Below the pieces are notes generated by a model. It saw nothing but the letters and a program-made list of their open reading frames with translations, had not been told where the DNA came from and ran no database searches. This document shows, piece by piece, positions 46,340 to 54,132 of a DNA stretch of 64,000 bases; the first letter of the stretch is position 1; each line of letters begins with the position of its first letter. This stretch comes from Ruminococcus sp. Phil15 (GTDB taxonomy: Bacteria; Bacillota; Clostridia; Oscillospirales; Ruminococcaceae): contig MSHC01000031.1 in the NCBI GenBank assembly GCA_001940995.1, forward strand, positions 30,465 through 94,464, written 5' to 3'. Made by a program: the position numbers and the translations under genes.

Positions 46340-46387
46340 CTTTTCATACAAAATATAAAATTTTACTCAAAAACTAATAATTCACTG

Positions 46388-46416
46388 TTGACAAATTCGG
46401 CAAAAGGATATAAAAT
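46388..46416 (+). promoter_or_regulatory. Promoter of the lipoprotein gene
   Basis: TTGACA (46388-46393), 17-nt spacer, TAAAAT (46411-46416); diverges from the LtaS promoter about 50 bp away. Confidence 0.78.
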
Positions 46417-46463
46417 ATTAGTATAACTTTTAAAAATATTGACCAAAAGGAGGACTGTTTTGT

Positions 46464-47072
46464 ATGAAAAAGAAAATTATATGCACGCTGACTGCCCTGT
46501 CGCTTATGTTCGGCAGTACTGCTCTGCTCGCCGGCTGTTCATCGAAGGTGGATTCTTCTGCAAAGCCGGACTCCTCATCGCAGGTAAAGCGTGACAATGA
46601 CACGCCGTTTTCGGACGTTATAGAGAGCGGTCTTTCTACCGTAAACAGGCAGGAGGTCTACACCCTTGACGGACATTTTAAAAAAAATAAGGTATCGGGA
46701 ATCGCCTCCTACGGCTTCAGCGAATGGGTAACTGCCGGTCTTGACGTGCAGTATGAATTTGCGGTCGAGGTGCTCAATATGTGGATGTATTACGGCGACG
46801 ATGCAAGCATAAGATTTACGCCTATCGAGCTTATAGACGGAATCACAAAGGGGCTTTACGAGGCAGATACAGAGGACGGAACTGTCGGAGAAACGGTGCT
46901 GAGCGAGCTTATTGAGTTTTCAAGTCCGTCCGCCTCGCATGATTACTTTGAAATTCTGGGAATTGAAAAGCCGACGGAAACAGCTCCTGACGACAGCTCG
47001 GATATCGCTGATCCGCAGACCGCCGACGACCCGCAGGACAGCGCCGCCGACTCTTTGACAGGACAGCAATAG
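46464..47072 (+). CDS. Putative lipoprotein of unknown function
   Basis: A 202-residue protein with a lipoprotein signal peptide ending in LLAGC at about residues 21-25, a Ser/Asp/Lys-rich linker, a compact domain with several aromatic residues (about 50-160) and a disordered acidic tail rich in Asp, Pro, Ala and Ser. I recognise no family. AAAGGAGG lies about 10 nt upstream of the ATG. It has its own promoter and terminator and diverges from the LtaS-like gene; an envelope role is a guess from location only. Confidence 0.78.
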   Translation: MKKKIICTLTALSLMFGSTALLAGCSSKVDSSAKPDSSSQVKRDNDTPFSDVIESGLSTVNRQEVYTLDGHFKKNKVSGIASYGFSEWVTAGLDVQYEFAVEVLNMWMYYGDDASIRFTPIELIDGITKGLYEADTEDGTVGETVLSELIEFSSPSASHDYFEILGIEKPTETAPDDSSDIADPQTADDPQDSAADSLTGQQ

Positions 47073-47090
47073 CAGCAACAGATATTAGAT

Positions 47091-47130
47091 CCCCGAAAAC
47101 GCATTGTTATGCTTTCGGGGGTTATTTTTT
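47091..47130 (+). terminator. Terminator after the lipoprotein gene
   Basis: CCCCGAAA (47091-47098) pairs with TTTCGGGG (47113-47120), extended by GCA/TGC, and is followed by a T run. Confidence 0.87.
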
Positions 47131-47203
47131 GCGGCAAGCGGCAGATATATCCGGAATTTGCTGCCGGCAATTGTTAATTTTTTGTGCGACAGGCAAATAT
47201 CTA

Positions 47204-47232
47204 TTGACGAAGTCTAAAAAAAAATGTATAAT
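47204..47232 (+). promoter_or_regulatory. Promoter of the NAD(P)H oxidoreductase gene
   Basis: TTGACG (47204-47209), 17-nt spacer, TATAAT (47227-47232). Confidence 0.8.
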
Positions 47233-47267
47233 TCATATAAAAGGAAATTATGAAGGAGGCATTCGTA

Positions 47268-47864
47268 ATGAATGTGCTTATAGTTTATTGTCACCCATCA
47301 AAAACAAGCTTTACCGCAAAGCTGAAGGACGCTTTTATTTCAGGTCTTGAAAAGGGCGGACACGAATACGAAATTTCAGACCTTTACGATATGAACTTTG
47401 ACCCGTCTATGTCCGAATCCGAATACCTTTTCGACAGAATGGGCGAATACAAAAACGAACGTCTTGCAGGCGATATCGCTAAGGAACAGGTTAAGATTTC
47501 AGGCAGCGACGCTGTTGCGTTCATCTTCCCTGTTTTCTGGTCGGCTTCCCCTGCAAAGCTCGTCGGCTGGTTCCAGAGAGTTATGACGAAGGATTTTGCC
47601 TACGGTCAAAATCCGCAGATGCCTGCTCTTGACAAGGCGTCCTGTCTTGTAAGCCTTGCTGAAAGCGTTGAAACCGAACAGGGCAGGTCACACATCGAGG
47701 CTATCAAGGCTTCTATGCTCGGCTCAAAGATATTTACAAGCGCCGAAACTTCTGAAATAAATGTTTTCGACAAGCTTTCCGCCGATATTCTCCCCGAGGA
47801 CGAAAGAGAAAAGCTTATGGAGGACTATCTCAAAAAGGCTTTCGAGCTTGGTGAGAATTTCTAA
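47268..47864 (+). CDS. NAD(P)H-dependent flavodoxin-fold oxidoreductase (quinone reductase-like)
   Basis: A 198-residue flavodoxin-like protein of the NQO1/KefF/MdaB group. It opens with MNVLIVYCHPSKTSFTAKL (FMN phosphate loop) and carries FIFPVFWSASPAKLVGWFQR, the active-site and dimer segment. It probably reduces quinones or other electrophiles using FMN and NAD(P)H. GAAGGAGG sits 9 nt before the ATG at 47268; an ATG at 47250 overlaps that ribosome site and is rejected. Confidence 0.88.
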   Translation: MNVLIVYCHPSKTSFTAKLKDAFISGLEKGGHEYEISDLYDMNFDPSMSESEYLFDRMGEYKNERLAGDIAKEQVKISGSDAVAFIFPVFWSASPAKLVGWFQRVMTKDFAYGQNPQMPALDKASCLVSLAESVETEQGRSHIEAIKASMLGSKIFTSAETSEINVFDKLSADILPEDEREKLMEDYLKKAFELGENF

Positions 47865-47884
47865 AACGGCTTCATAACAAAATA

Positions 47885-47920
47885 AATCCGTACTTCAAAA
47901 TGGAGTACGGATTTTTTATT
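47885..47920. terminator. Bidirectional terminator after the oxidoreductase gene
   Basis: Perfect 10-bp stem (47885-47894 with 47904-47913) followed by a T run; the convergent mntR gene ends 9 nt further on. Confidence 0.88.
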
Positions 47921-47928
47921 ATCCAAAA

Positions 47929-48291
47929 TCATCTGCCGAGGTATTTTTTTAAGGCGATAAGGGTCTTTTCGCTTATGACGTGCTCTATTTTGCAGGCGTC
48001 TTCGGAAGCGGTTTCGCTATCGACTCCGAGAAGCTCCAACACATCCGTAAGCACGGTATGCCTTTCGTAGATTTTCTCTGCATATTCTCTGCCGTCGTCC
48101 GTGAGTATTATATATCCGTTTTTATCGACGTTTATAAAACCGCCGTTTTTAAGTATTCCTACAGCCCTGCTGACGCTGGGTTTAGAATATCCCATATGCT
48201 CGACAATATCTATTGAACGGACGTCGCCCATCTTTTTCGTAAGAATAAGTATTGTTTCGAGATACATCTCTCCCGATTCCTGAAGTACCAA
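47929..48291 (-). CDS. mntR: DtxR/MntR family metal-dependent regulator
   Basis: A 120-residue DtxR-family protein. It has the N-terminal winged helix (SGEMYLETIL, then MGYSKPSVSRAVGILKNGG as recognition helix) and the dimerisation/metal-binding helices with ERHTVLTDVLELLGV and EDACKIEHVIS. It senses Mn2+ or Fe2+. Placement directly downstream of mntP, on the same strand with a 74-nt gap, indicates manganese and suggests one operon under the mntP leader. Start TTG at 48291, with AAAGGAGG 10 nt upstream. Confidence 0.88.
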   Translation of the reverse strand: MVLQESGEMYLETILILTKKMGDVRSIDIVEHMGYSKPSVSRAVGILKNGGFINVDKNGYIILTDDGREYAEKIYERHTVLTDVLELLGVDSETASEDACKIEHVISEKTLIALKKYLGR

Positions 48292-48365
48292 GTCTACGAG
48301 TCCTCCTTTGCGGTTTCCTTAACACTAGCATACCACAAAACGCCCGCATTTTCAAGTGCAAAATA

Positions 48366-48929
48366 TTAAAACCAGAAGCCGTAATGCTCAAGGACGATTT
48401 TAACGCCGAGCAGAACAAGCACGATGCCGCCTGCGAGCTGCGCCTTACTGTTATACTTAGTGCCGAAGATGCTGCCTGCTTTTACGCCTACTGCGGAAAG
48501 CGTAAATGTAACAACGCCTATAAACAACACTGCGGCAATGATATTAACATCGAGCATTGCAAAGGAAACGCCTACTGCAAATGCGTCGATGCTTGTAGCA
48601 ATCGCCATCATAAGCATTGTCTTGAATGCCAGAGAGCCGTCTGCCTCGTCCTCCTCTTTCGAGAACGCTTCCTTAACCATATTAAGACCGATTACCGCAA
48701 GAAGGGTAAACGCTATCCAGTGTGCGACAGAATTTACCACGTCGGCAAACATCGAGCCGAGGAGATACCCGAGAGCCGGCATAAGCGCCTGAAAGCTGCC
48801 GAACCACAGCCCTACAATGCACATATTTTTCATGCTGATTTTCTTCATTGACAGTCCCTTGCAGACCGAAACGGCGAATGCGTCCATTGAGAGGACTACC
48901 GCTGTTATTAATAGTTCACCTATTCCCAT
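48366..48929 (-). CDS. mntP: Manganese efflux pump MntP
   Basis: A 187-residue membrane protein with six predicted helices. MntP landmarks are LSMDAFAVSVCKGL near the start and the internal repeat ATSIDAFAVGVSFA, whose Asp residues line the ion path. It exports manganese when the ion is in excess. The start is ATG at 48929 because GGAGG lies 8 nt upstream; an earlier ATG overlaps the ribosome site. Expression is probably controlled by the attenuator in its leader. The downstream gene encodes an MntR-like regulator. Confidence 0.94.
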   Translation of the reverse strand: MGIGELLITAVVLSMDAFAVSVCKGLSMKKISMKNMCIVGLWFGSFQALMPALGYLLGSMFADVVNSVAHWIAFTLLAVIGLNMVKEAFSKEEDEADGSLAFKTMLMMAIATSIDAFAVGVSFAMLDVNIIAAVLFIGVVTFTLSAVGVKAGSIFGTKYNSKAQLAGGIVLVLLGVKIVLEHYGFWF

Positions 48930-49281
48930 TTCCTTTTCCTCCAAATAAAAAATCCATACACAGTAATTTTACTGAGCATGGACACCGTTTAGACCCTCCA
49001 CGCCCGATAAATTATTACCTCAGTGTGAGTCGTCTTGTCAATTAAGATAATCCATGCTATATTGCCGGTATGCCGACTTATCGCAGAGGTATTGTCTGCC
49101 AACCGCTCCCGCCCGGCAAGGACTAATCAATCTGATTTATAGATTATGCTCTGCCGTGTTCATAGTTCTTTTGATTATTTGATGTATCCATATTATCCTG
49201 ACATACAGACCGTCGTTATCATTTTGTTATCACCGCTGACAGCGCTTGCACCGTAGCAAAAGATAATACTTGTACGCTCCG
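48930..49281 (-). promoter_or_regulatory. mntP leader with transcription attenuator (riboswitch candidate)
   Basis: The roughly 350-nt leader ends in an intrinsic terminator (48954-48981; stem CCAUGC-U-CAGUA with UACUG-U-GUAUGG, then a U run) placed just before the ribosome site. A competing hairpin (48976-48982 with 48997-49003) sequesters the 5' arm of the terminator, so the two are mutually exclusive. Upstream lies a 58-nt domain closed by a 7-bp stem (49062-49068 with 49113-49119) with an inner hairpin GCAGA/UCUGC. mntP genes are often governed by the yybP-ykoY manganese riboswitch, but I cannot match its consensus. A 15-codon open reading frame (49144-49191, MDTSNNQKNYEHGRA) also occurs in the leader. 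Confidence 0.7.
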
Positions 49282-49287
49282 TGTTAA

Positions 49288-49316
49288 ATTATAAGCGATT
49301 TTGCTTATAAAAGCAA
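49288..49316 (-). promoter_or_regulatory. mntP promoter
   Basis: TTGCTT (49316-49311), 17-nt spacer, TATAAT (49293-49288) on the minus strand. It sits between the end of the ABC-F gene and the mntP leader. Confidence 0.72.
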
Positions 49317-49338
49317 GTAGAAAAGCATATTATAATTT

Positions 49339-50817
49339 TTACAGCCTTACAATCTTGGTTGCTGCCGCCTCTCTGAACGCAATATCGTGTTCTACCAGGA
49401 GCATTGTTGGGGCAAACTGCTCTATCAGCTTTTCTATCTGCATACGGGAGTACACATCTATAAAATTCAGCGGTTCGTCCCATACATATAAATGAGCTTT
49501 CTCGCAAAGGCTTTTTGCAATCAAGACCTTTTTCTTCTGACCTCCCGAAAATTCCCCCATATTTTTTTCAAACTGCACACGTTCAAAGTCCATCTTGCGG
49601 AGAATCGCCTTAAACAGACTCTGATCAAGATTATTCTTCTCGGCAAATTCAGATAAAGAGCCTTTCAGGTGAGAGGTGTCCTGCGGTACATAAGAAATCA
49701 CAAGTCCTGAACCTATCGTTATTACTCCGGTATGTTCTATCGGATTATTCAGCAAAAGCTTTAATAAACTGCTTTTACCGCTTCCGTTTTTGCCGTCAAG
49801 AATAACACGCTCTCCCCTACGCACTTCAAATGATACTGAATTGCAAATTTGTCTTGCTCCGTAACAAACAGATACATCAGAAAAGGAAACAAGCAAGTCC
49901 GTGTAAAATTCAAGAGGACATATTTTCAAAGCATCGGTAGTTTCAGTGTTTTTGAGCAGTGCTGATTTTTGCTCCACGGCTTGTTTCTGCCTTTCTTCAA
50001 TCGCTTTAGAACGTTTCATCATTTTAGCCGCTTTATGTCCAACGTATCCTCTGTCTATTTTAGAGCCTGAATTTTTTTGCCCCTTTTTGCTCTTTTCAAC
50101 AGCGTCAGACCAGTCGGATGTTTGTCTGGCTGCCTGCTGTAAACGACGAATATCTTTTTTCAACCGCTCGTTTTGCATAATTTCAAATTCCTGTTGCCGT
50201 TTAAAATTCTCCATCCATGATGAAAAATTTCCGTTCTGAACTTCTATAGTATTTCTGTTAAGCGACAATATATGGTCAACGCACCTGTCTAAAAATCGGC
50301 GGTCATGCGACACCAAGATAAATCCTTTTTTCTTTTTCAAATATGCGGATACCATTTCCCTGGCATTGGTATCCAGGTGATTTGTCGGCTCATCAATCAG
50401 TAAAAAGTGTCCTTCATTCAGAAAAAGAGCCGCAAGCAATACTTTTGTTTGTTCTCCGTTAGAAAGAGTATTAAACGGACGCCACAGCACATCTTCATCA
50501 ACATCAAGACAGGAAAATTCTCTCATCAGCTCCCATTTCTCTGCAAGAGGACAAACTTCCTGCAATATATCTTCCGTAAGCCGATTTTTATCCGAAACAG
50601 AATACGGGAAATAATCGAACCGCACGGAGCTGATAATCTTTCCGCTGTATTCATACTGTCCGAGAAACAGATTCAGCAAAGTTGTTTTTCCTCTGCCGTT
50701 TCTCCCCACAAAGCCTAATTTCCAATCCGTATCTATCTGAAAAGTAGCATTATCAAAAATAGTATCATAACTTGATGGATATGAAAAAGTAAGATTTTCA
50801 ACCTTAATCATTGACAT
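49339..50817 (-). CDS. ABC-F ATPase, Lsa-like ribosomal protection family
   Basis: A 492-residue soluble protein with two ABC domains and no membrane segments. Walker A motifs are GRNGRGKTT (near 40) and GKNGSGKSS (near 345); signature motifs are LSNGEQTK and FSGGQKKK. Between them is a charged inter-domain linker (about 205-290) with MKRSKAIEERQKQ, close to the antibiotic-resistance domain of Lsa proteins, as are NTLSNGEQTKVLL and YVWDEPLNFIDV. Such factors displace pleuromutilins, lincosamides and streptogramin A from the ribosome. Start ATG 50817 with GAGGAGG 9 nt upstream. A leader-peptide attenuator precedes it. Resistance itself is not proven. Confidence 0.9.
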   Translation of the reverse strand: MSMIKVENLTFSYPSSYDTIFDNATFQIDTDWKLGFVGRNGRGKTTLLNLFLGQYEYSGKIISSVRFDYFPYSVSDKNRLTEDILQEVCPLAEKWELMREFSCLDVDEDVLWRPFNTLSNGEQTKVLLAALFLNEGHFLLIDEPTNHLDTNAREMVSAYLKKKKGFILVSHDRRFLDRCVDHILSLNRNTIEVQNGNFSSWMENFKRQQEFEIMQNERLKKDIRRLQQAARQTSDWSDAVEKSKKGQKNSGSKIDRGYVGHKAAKMMKRSKAIEERQKQAVEQKSALLKNTETTDALKICPLEFYTDLLVSFSDVSVCYGARQICNSVSFEVRRGERVILDGKNGSGKSSLLKLLLNNPIEHTGVITIGSGLVISYVPQDTSHLKGSLSEFAEKNNLDQSLFKAILRKMDFERVQFEKNMGEFSGGQKKKVLIAKSLCEKAHLYVWDEPLNFIDVYSRMQIEKLIEQFAPTMLLVEHDIAFREAAATKIVRL

Positions 50818-50847
50818 AATAAACTTCCTCCTCACTCAAAACTTTAT

Positions 50848-51032
50848 GAAACAAAAGAGCTGCAAGAAAGCAACTCTTGCAGCCCAACACAGCACAATAT
50901 ACCATCCGCCAAAGCGATGGAAAAACCGTATAATGAGTGAACAGACTTATAACTTTCTTGCAATAGGTACAACGATCCCGTAAAACAGCATCATTGTTTA
51001 TTCCGTTATTATTTGCAAGAAAAGTTCTTCAT
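50848..51032 (-). promoter_or_regulatory. Leader-peptide attenuator of the ABC-F gene
   Basis: Segment 1 (51026-51013) pairs with segment 2 (50963-50951): 13 bp with one bulge. A terminator hairpin (GCTGCAAG/CTTGCAGC, 50859-50883) with a U-rich tail lies between them and the gene. Segment 2 can instead pair with the CTTTCTTGCA part of the terminator, giving an antiterminator. Segment 1 is the coding sequence of the MKNFSCK leader, so a ribosome stalled there would free segment 2 and permit read-through, the scheme known for several resistance ABC-F and erm genes. Confidence 0.78.
51009..51032 (-). CDS. Leader peptide MKNFSCK of the ABC-F attenuator
   Basis: ATG at 51032-51030, six further codons and TAA at 51011-51009, preceded by GGGGTGG about 4 nt upstream. 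Its codons overlap pairing segment 1 of the attenuator. It is probably a sensor of drug-stalled ribosomes, not a functional peptide. Confidence 0.65.
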   Translation of the reverse strand: MKNFSCK

Positions 51033-51063
51033 CTTTCCACCCCTTTCTTAAATCATCTTTACC

Positions 51064-51092
51064 ATTCTACCACAATTCATCTAAAAAAGCAA
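51064..51092 (-). promoter_or_regulatory. Promoter of the ABC-F gene
   Basis: TTGCTT (51092-51087), 17-nt spacer, TAGAAT (51069-51064) on the minus strand, about 30 nt before the leader peptide. The remaining DNA to 51291 shows nothing further that I recognise. Confidence 0.7.
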
Positions 51093-51291
51093 GACTAAAA
51101 AATCAACAAAATTATTCTCTTCGACAATAATATATTGCTTACCGGTTACATAATTTGTGCAATAGTTTAATCACGTCAACCGTAAAAATTACAGGCAATA
51201 TGCATAAGATTTCTCTTTCTTGCAGATAATAGCAAAAACCGAAAGGAGATTGCGACTGAAAAAATGTTGCAAGGATTGTGAGGATAATAAA

Positions 51292-52644
51292 ATGAAAATG
51301 CCGACATCGAGAAGGGCAAGGATCAGGATTATACTGTATTTAGCGACTGCTGTCCTGCTCCTGCTCATAAGGAACATAATTCTGATGCGTGAAAACGCAA
51401 ATGCGGGGCTTATTATTGAATCTGGATATCTGCGTGCGGTAGAGGATCTTTCAGAAGCCACCGAAAACATCAGCTCTACCCTTTACAAAGAGCTTTACGC
51501 AGGAACTCCCGAAATGCAGTCAAAGCTTTCTGCTAAGCTTTTGTCCGAAGCAAGCTCTGCAAAGACCGCACTTTCACAGCTTCCTGTATCGGAAATGTCG
51601 CTTGTAAACACAAACAAATTTTTGTCGCAGGTAGGAAACTACGCAGTTTATTTGTCCGAGAAGTCGTCAGAGGGCGACAAGATTTCAAATGATGAATACG
51701 AAGCGCTTGAAAAGCTGTACGACTACTCGAAGAAGCTTAGCGACAATATGTGGTCTATCGAGCAGATGCTGTCAAGCGGAAAGCTTTCGCCTGACGAGGT
51801 CGCAGATTCTCTCACGCACTCGGATATGGCAGGCGGCGACGTGCCGAATGTAACGGACGGCTTTTTAGAGTTTGAGGACGGCTTTGAGAGCTATCCTGCG
51901 CTTATCTATGACGGCCCGTTTTCCGACCACATTATGACGAAAAAATCTGAGCTTACAGAGTCGCTGCCCGAAGTAAGCGAGGGTACGGCAAAGGCTACGG
52001 CGGCAAAAGCGCTCGGCGTTACGATCGATATGCTGAACGAGGCGGAGGGCGAGAGCGGCAGGCTCGAGGCTTTTGCATACTCCACCGACACGGCAAGCAT
52101 TTCTATAAGCCGGCGTGGCGGACTCATCATCTATATGCTCAAAAACCGAAATCCGACCGCCTCGTCGGTTTCCCAGGAGGACGCCATAAAACACGCAGAG
52201 AGATATCTTGACAGGCTTGACATTGATGATATGAAAGTGACCTACTACGAAACGCTCGGCAATGTATGCACGATTAATTTTGCATACGGAAACGGAGATG
52301 TTACAGTATACAACGACCTTATCAAGGTAAAGGTTGCGCTTGACAACGGAGAGATACTCGGCTTTGATGCGAGGGGCTTTATAATGAATCACAGGGAAAG
52401 GGATTTTGACAGACCTAAGCTTTCCGAAAGCGAGGCAAGAAAGAGCGTATCCTCAAAGCTTAACATCAAGAATGTAAAGCTTTGCTCTATACCTCTTGAG
52501 GACACAACGGAGGGCTACTGCTATGAATTTACCTGCGAAAACAAACACGGCAATCACGTTCTTGTCTATATCGACTGCGACACGGGCAGGGAGCTTGAAA
52601 TTCTTATGCTCTTTGAGTCGGAGACGGGCGTACTTGCAATGTAA
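51292..52644 (+). CDS. ypeB: Germination protein YpeB-like (PepSY domains)
   Basis: A 450-residue protein with an N-terminal membrane helix (about 10-30), a long helical region (30-200) and two to three PepSY-type repeats in the C-terminal half (EGTAKATAAKALGV, SQEDAIKHAERYLD, SESEARKSVSSKLN). YpeB stabilises the cortex-lytic enzyme SleB in spores. The start is ATG 51292 with GAGGA 7 nt upstream; earlier TTG/CTG codons near AAAGGAG are alternatives. The usual neighbour sleB is absent here. Followed 24 nt later by rubrerythrin. Confidence 0.85.
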   Translation: MKMPTSRRARIRIILYLATAVLLLLIRNIILMRENANAGLIIESGYLRAVEDLSEATENISSTLYKELYAGTPEMQSKLSAKLLSEASSAKTALSQLPVSEMSLVNTNKFLSQVGNYAVYLSEKSSEGDKISNDEYEALEKLYDYSKKLSDNMWSIEQMLSSGKLSPDEVADSLTHSDMAGGDVPNVTDGFLEFEDGFESYPALIYDGPFSDHIMTKKSELTESLPEVSEGTAKATAAKALGVTIDMLNEAEGESGRLEAFAYSTDTASISISRRGGLIIYMLKNRNPTASSVSQEDAIKHAERYLDRLDIDDMKVTYYETLGNVCTINFAYGNGDVTVYNDLIKVKVALDNGEILGFDARGFIMNHRERDFDRPKLSESEARKSVSSKLNIKNVKLCSIPLEDTTEGYCYEFTCENKHGNHVLVYIDCDTGRELEILMLFESETGVLAM

Positions 52645-52668
52645 TATTAACGAAACGGAGATTTTAAA

Positions 52669-53274
52669 ATGAACACAGTTTTCCAAAACAGCAAGACAAA
52701 AGAAAATCTTATGAGGGCATTTGCCGGAGAATGTCAGGCAAGAATGAGATATGATCTAGCGTCCTCACAGGCAGAGCAGAACTGCTATGTAGTAAGTGCT
52801 CTTTTCAAGTTTACCGCAAACCAGGAAAAGGAGCACGCCGAAATTTTCTACAATCATTTAAGTCCGTGCGCAACGGAGAATGTCGGAATTGACGGAACCT
52901 ACCCTATCGACATTTCTAACGACATCGCAAAGCTTCTCCGTATGGCGGCGCACAACGAAAACGAGGAGCATGACGCAGTATATGCGGCATTTGCAAAAGA
53001 TGCGAGGGACGAAGGCTTTGCGAAGATTGCACAGGATTTTGAAAACATTGCGAAGATTGAAAAGACGCACGCAAAGAAGTTTGAATACTTTGCAGAGCTT
53101 TTGGAGAAGGGCGAGCTTTTCGTTTCCGATGTGACGACAAAATGGATGTGCCTTAACTGCGGATTTATCATTGAAAGCCGTGAAGCGCCGCCTGTATGTC
53201 CTGTGTGCAGTCACGACAAGGGATATTTCATAAGATTCGAGCTTTCGCCTTGGTGCAAGTGTCCTGAAAACTAA
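52669..53274 (+). CDS. rbr: Rubrerythrin
   Basis: A 201-residue non-haem iron protein. The N-terminal ferritin-like four-helix domain carries the diiron ligands (AFAGECQARMRY, then EKEHAEIF and the later EEHDAVY and IEKTHAKKFE), and the C-terminal rubredoxin-like domain has MCLNCG and CPVCSH. It reduces hydrogen peroxide in the cytosol, protecting anaerobes from oxidative stress. GGAG precedes the ATG. It may be cotranscribed with ypeB. Confidence 0.95.
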   Translation: MNTVFQNSKTKENLMRAFAGECQARMRYDLASSQAEQNCYVVSALFKFTANQEKEHAEIFYNHLSPCATENVGIDGTYPIDISNDIAKLLRMAAHNENEEHDAVYAAFAKDARDEGFAKIAQDFENIAKIEKTHAKKFEYFAELLEKGELFVSDVTTKWMCLNCGFIIESREAPPVCPVCSHDKGYFIRFELSPWCKCPEN

Positions 53275-53287
53275 CCGAAAACATCAA

Positions 53288-53326
53288 AACCGTACTTGTC
53301 CTAAATGGGCAGGTACGGTTTATTTT
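53288..53326. terminator. Bidirectional terminator between rbr and traX
   Basis: AACCGTAC (53288-53295) pairs with GTACGGTT (53313-53320), extended by further pairs toward the loop, and is followed by TTATTTTAT. Confidence 0.8.
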
Positions 53327-54024
53327 ATGAGATAGCTTATTACATAAATGACCCCGATATGAAGCGGATAGTATATGTAGAAGAAATTTTTAAGCCTTGG
53401 CTTTCCGCTTTTTGAGTTATATAAGGCGAGCAAGACCAGCGACAGCAGCGAAAACCACTGCACCGCTCTGCCGATAGTAAGGCATATCCCCAGAACGCCC
53501 AATGCGGCTGCGCCAAGCTTTCTCCGCTTGCCGTTTGTAACGCAGACAAACGCAGGCAGGAGTATACCGAAAATGCCGTAATCGACACGGAAGCCGTCGA
53601 GAATTTCGGGCAGTATTACTCCCACAAACACGACTGTGCAGAACATAAGACCCGCCAAAGCTACAGAGGCGTTTGTTTTCCTTTTTTCTGCGTTTTGCAC
53701 CCCGTATATCAGCAGTACCGAGAGAAGAAACGTAACCATAACGCACTGGAACAGCGATCGACTTGCCACCCAGATTACTGTCTGACAGAGAAGTGCGACG
53801 GCGAAGATTTTAAGGACATAGGCTCTTTTATTTCTTGTGTATCTGCACCCCTCGGCTATCATATATGCGAAAATCGGAAAGGATATTCTTCCGATTATTA
53901 TAAGCAACTCATACTGAGGCAGGAGAATTCTGCAGATATGGTCAAGCGTCATAGCGATGAGCGCAATAATTTTAAGGGCATTTGCAGAAAGACAGCCCTT
54001 GCTTTTCTCCTCCAGATTTCTCAC
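53320..54024 (-). CDS. TraX family membrane protein
   Basis: A 234-residue membrane protein with about seven or eight helices, matching the TraX family (LSANALKIIALIAMTLDHI at the start, FPIFAYMIAEG, and a C-terminal YIYYPLHIGVIYVI). TraX acetylates pilin in F plasmids, but chromosomal homologues in Firmicutes are probably acyltransferases of unknown target. The start is GTG at 54024: the consensus promoter at 54052-54080 overlaps the longer reading, which excludes earlier starts. Not linked to conjugation genes here. Confidence 0.85.
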   Translation of the reverse strand: MRNLEEKSKGCLSANALKIIALIAMTLDHICRILLPQYELLIIIGRISFPIFAYMIAEGCRYTRNKRAYVLKIFAVALLCQTVIWVASRSLFQCVMVTFLLSVLLIYGVQNAEKRKTNASVALAGLMFCTVVFVGVILPEILDGFRVDYGIFGILLPAFVCVTNGKRRKLGAAALGVLGICLTIGRAVQWFSLLSLVLLALYNSKSGKPRLKNFFYIYYPLHIGVIYVISYLIK

Positions 54025-54051
54025 CGGCTTTCCAGAGTATTTACGCACTAC

Positions 54052-54080
54052 ATTATAACCTACCCTTGCGGCATTGTCAA
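54052..54080 (-). promoter_or_regulatory. traX promoter abutting upstream terminator
   Basis: TTGACA (54080-54075), 17-nt spacer, TATAAT (54057-54052), both hexamers perfect. The -35 begins directly after the T run of the preceding terminator. Confidence 0.87.
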
Positions 54081-54117
54081 CAAAAAAATCCACGCTCGCA
54101 TAGCTATGCAAGCGTGG
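54081..54117 (-). terminator. Terminator after the zinc-ribbon protein gene
   Basis: CCACGCTTGCAT pairs with ATGCGAGCGTGG with one mismatch (54090-54117); a run of seven T follows on the minus strand. Confidence 0.9.
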
Positions 54118-54132
54118 ACGTCTTTCGCATTA

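Noticed and set aside
48930..49281. Assigning the mntP leader to the yybP-ykoY riboswitch
   Set aside because: Gene context fits, but I could not align the conserved L1 and L3 segments of that riboswitch by eye; left as an unidentified attenuator.
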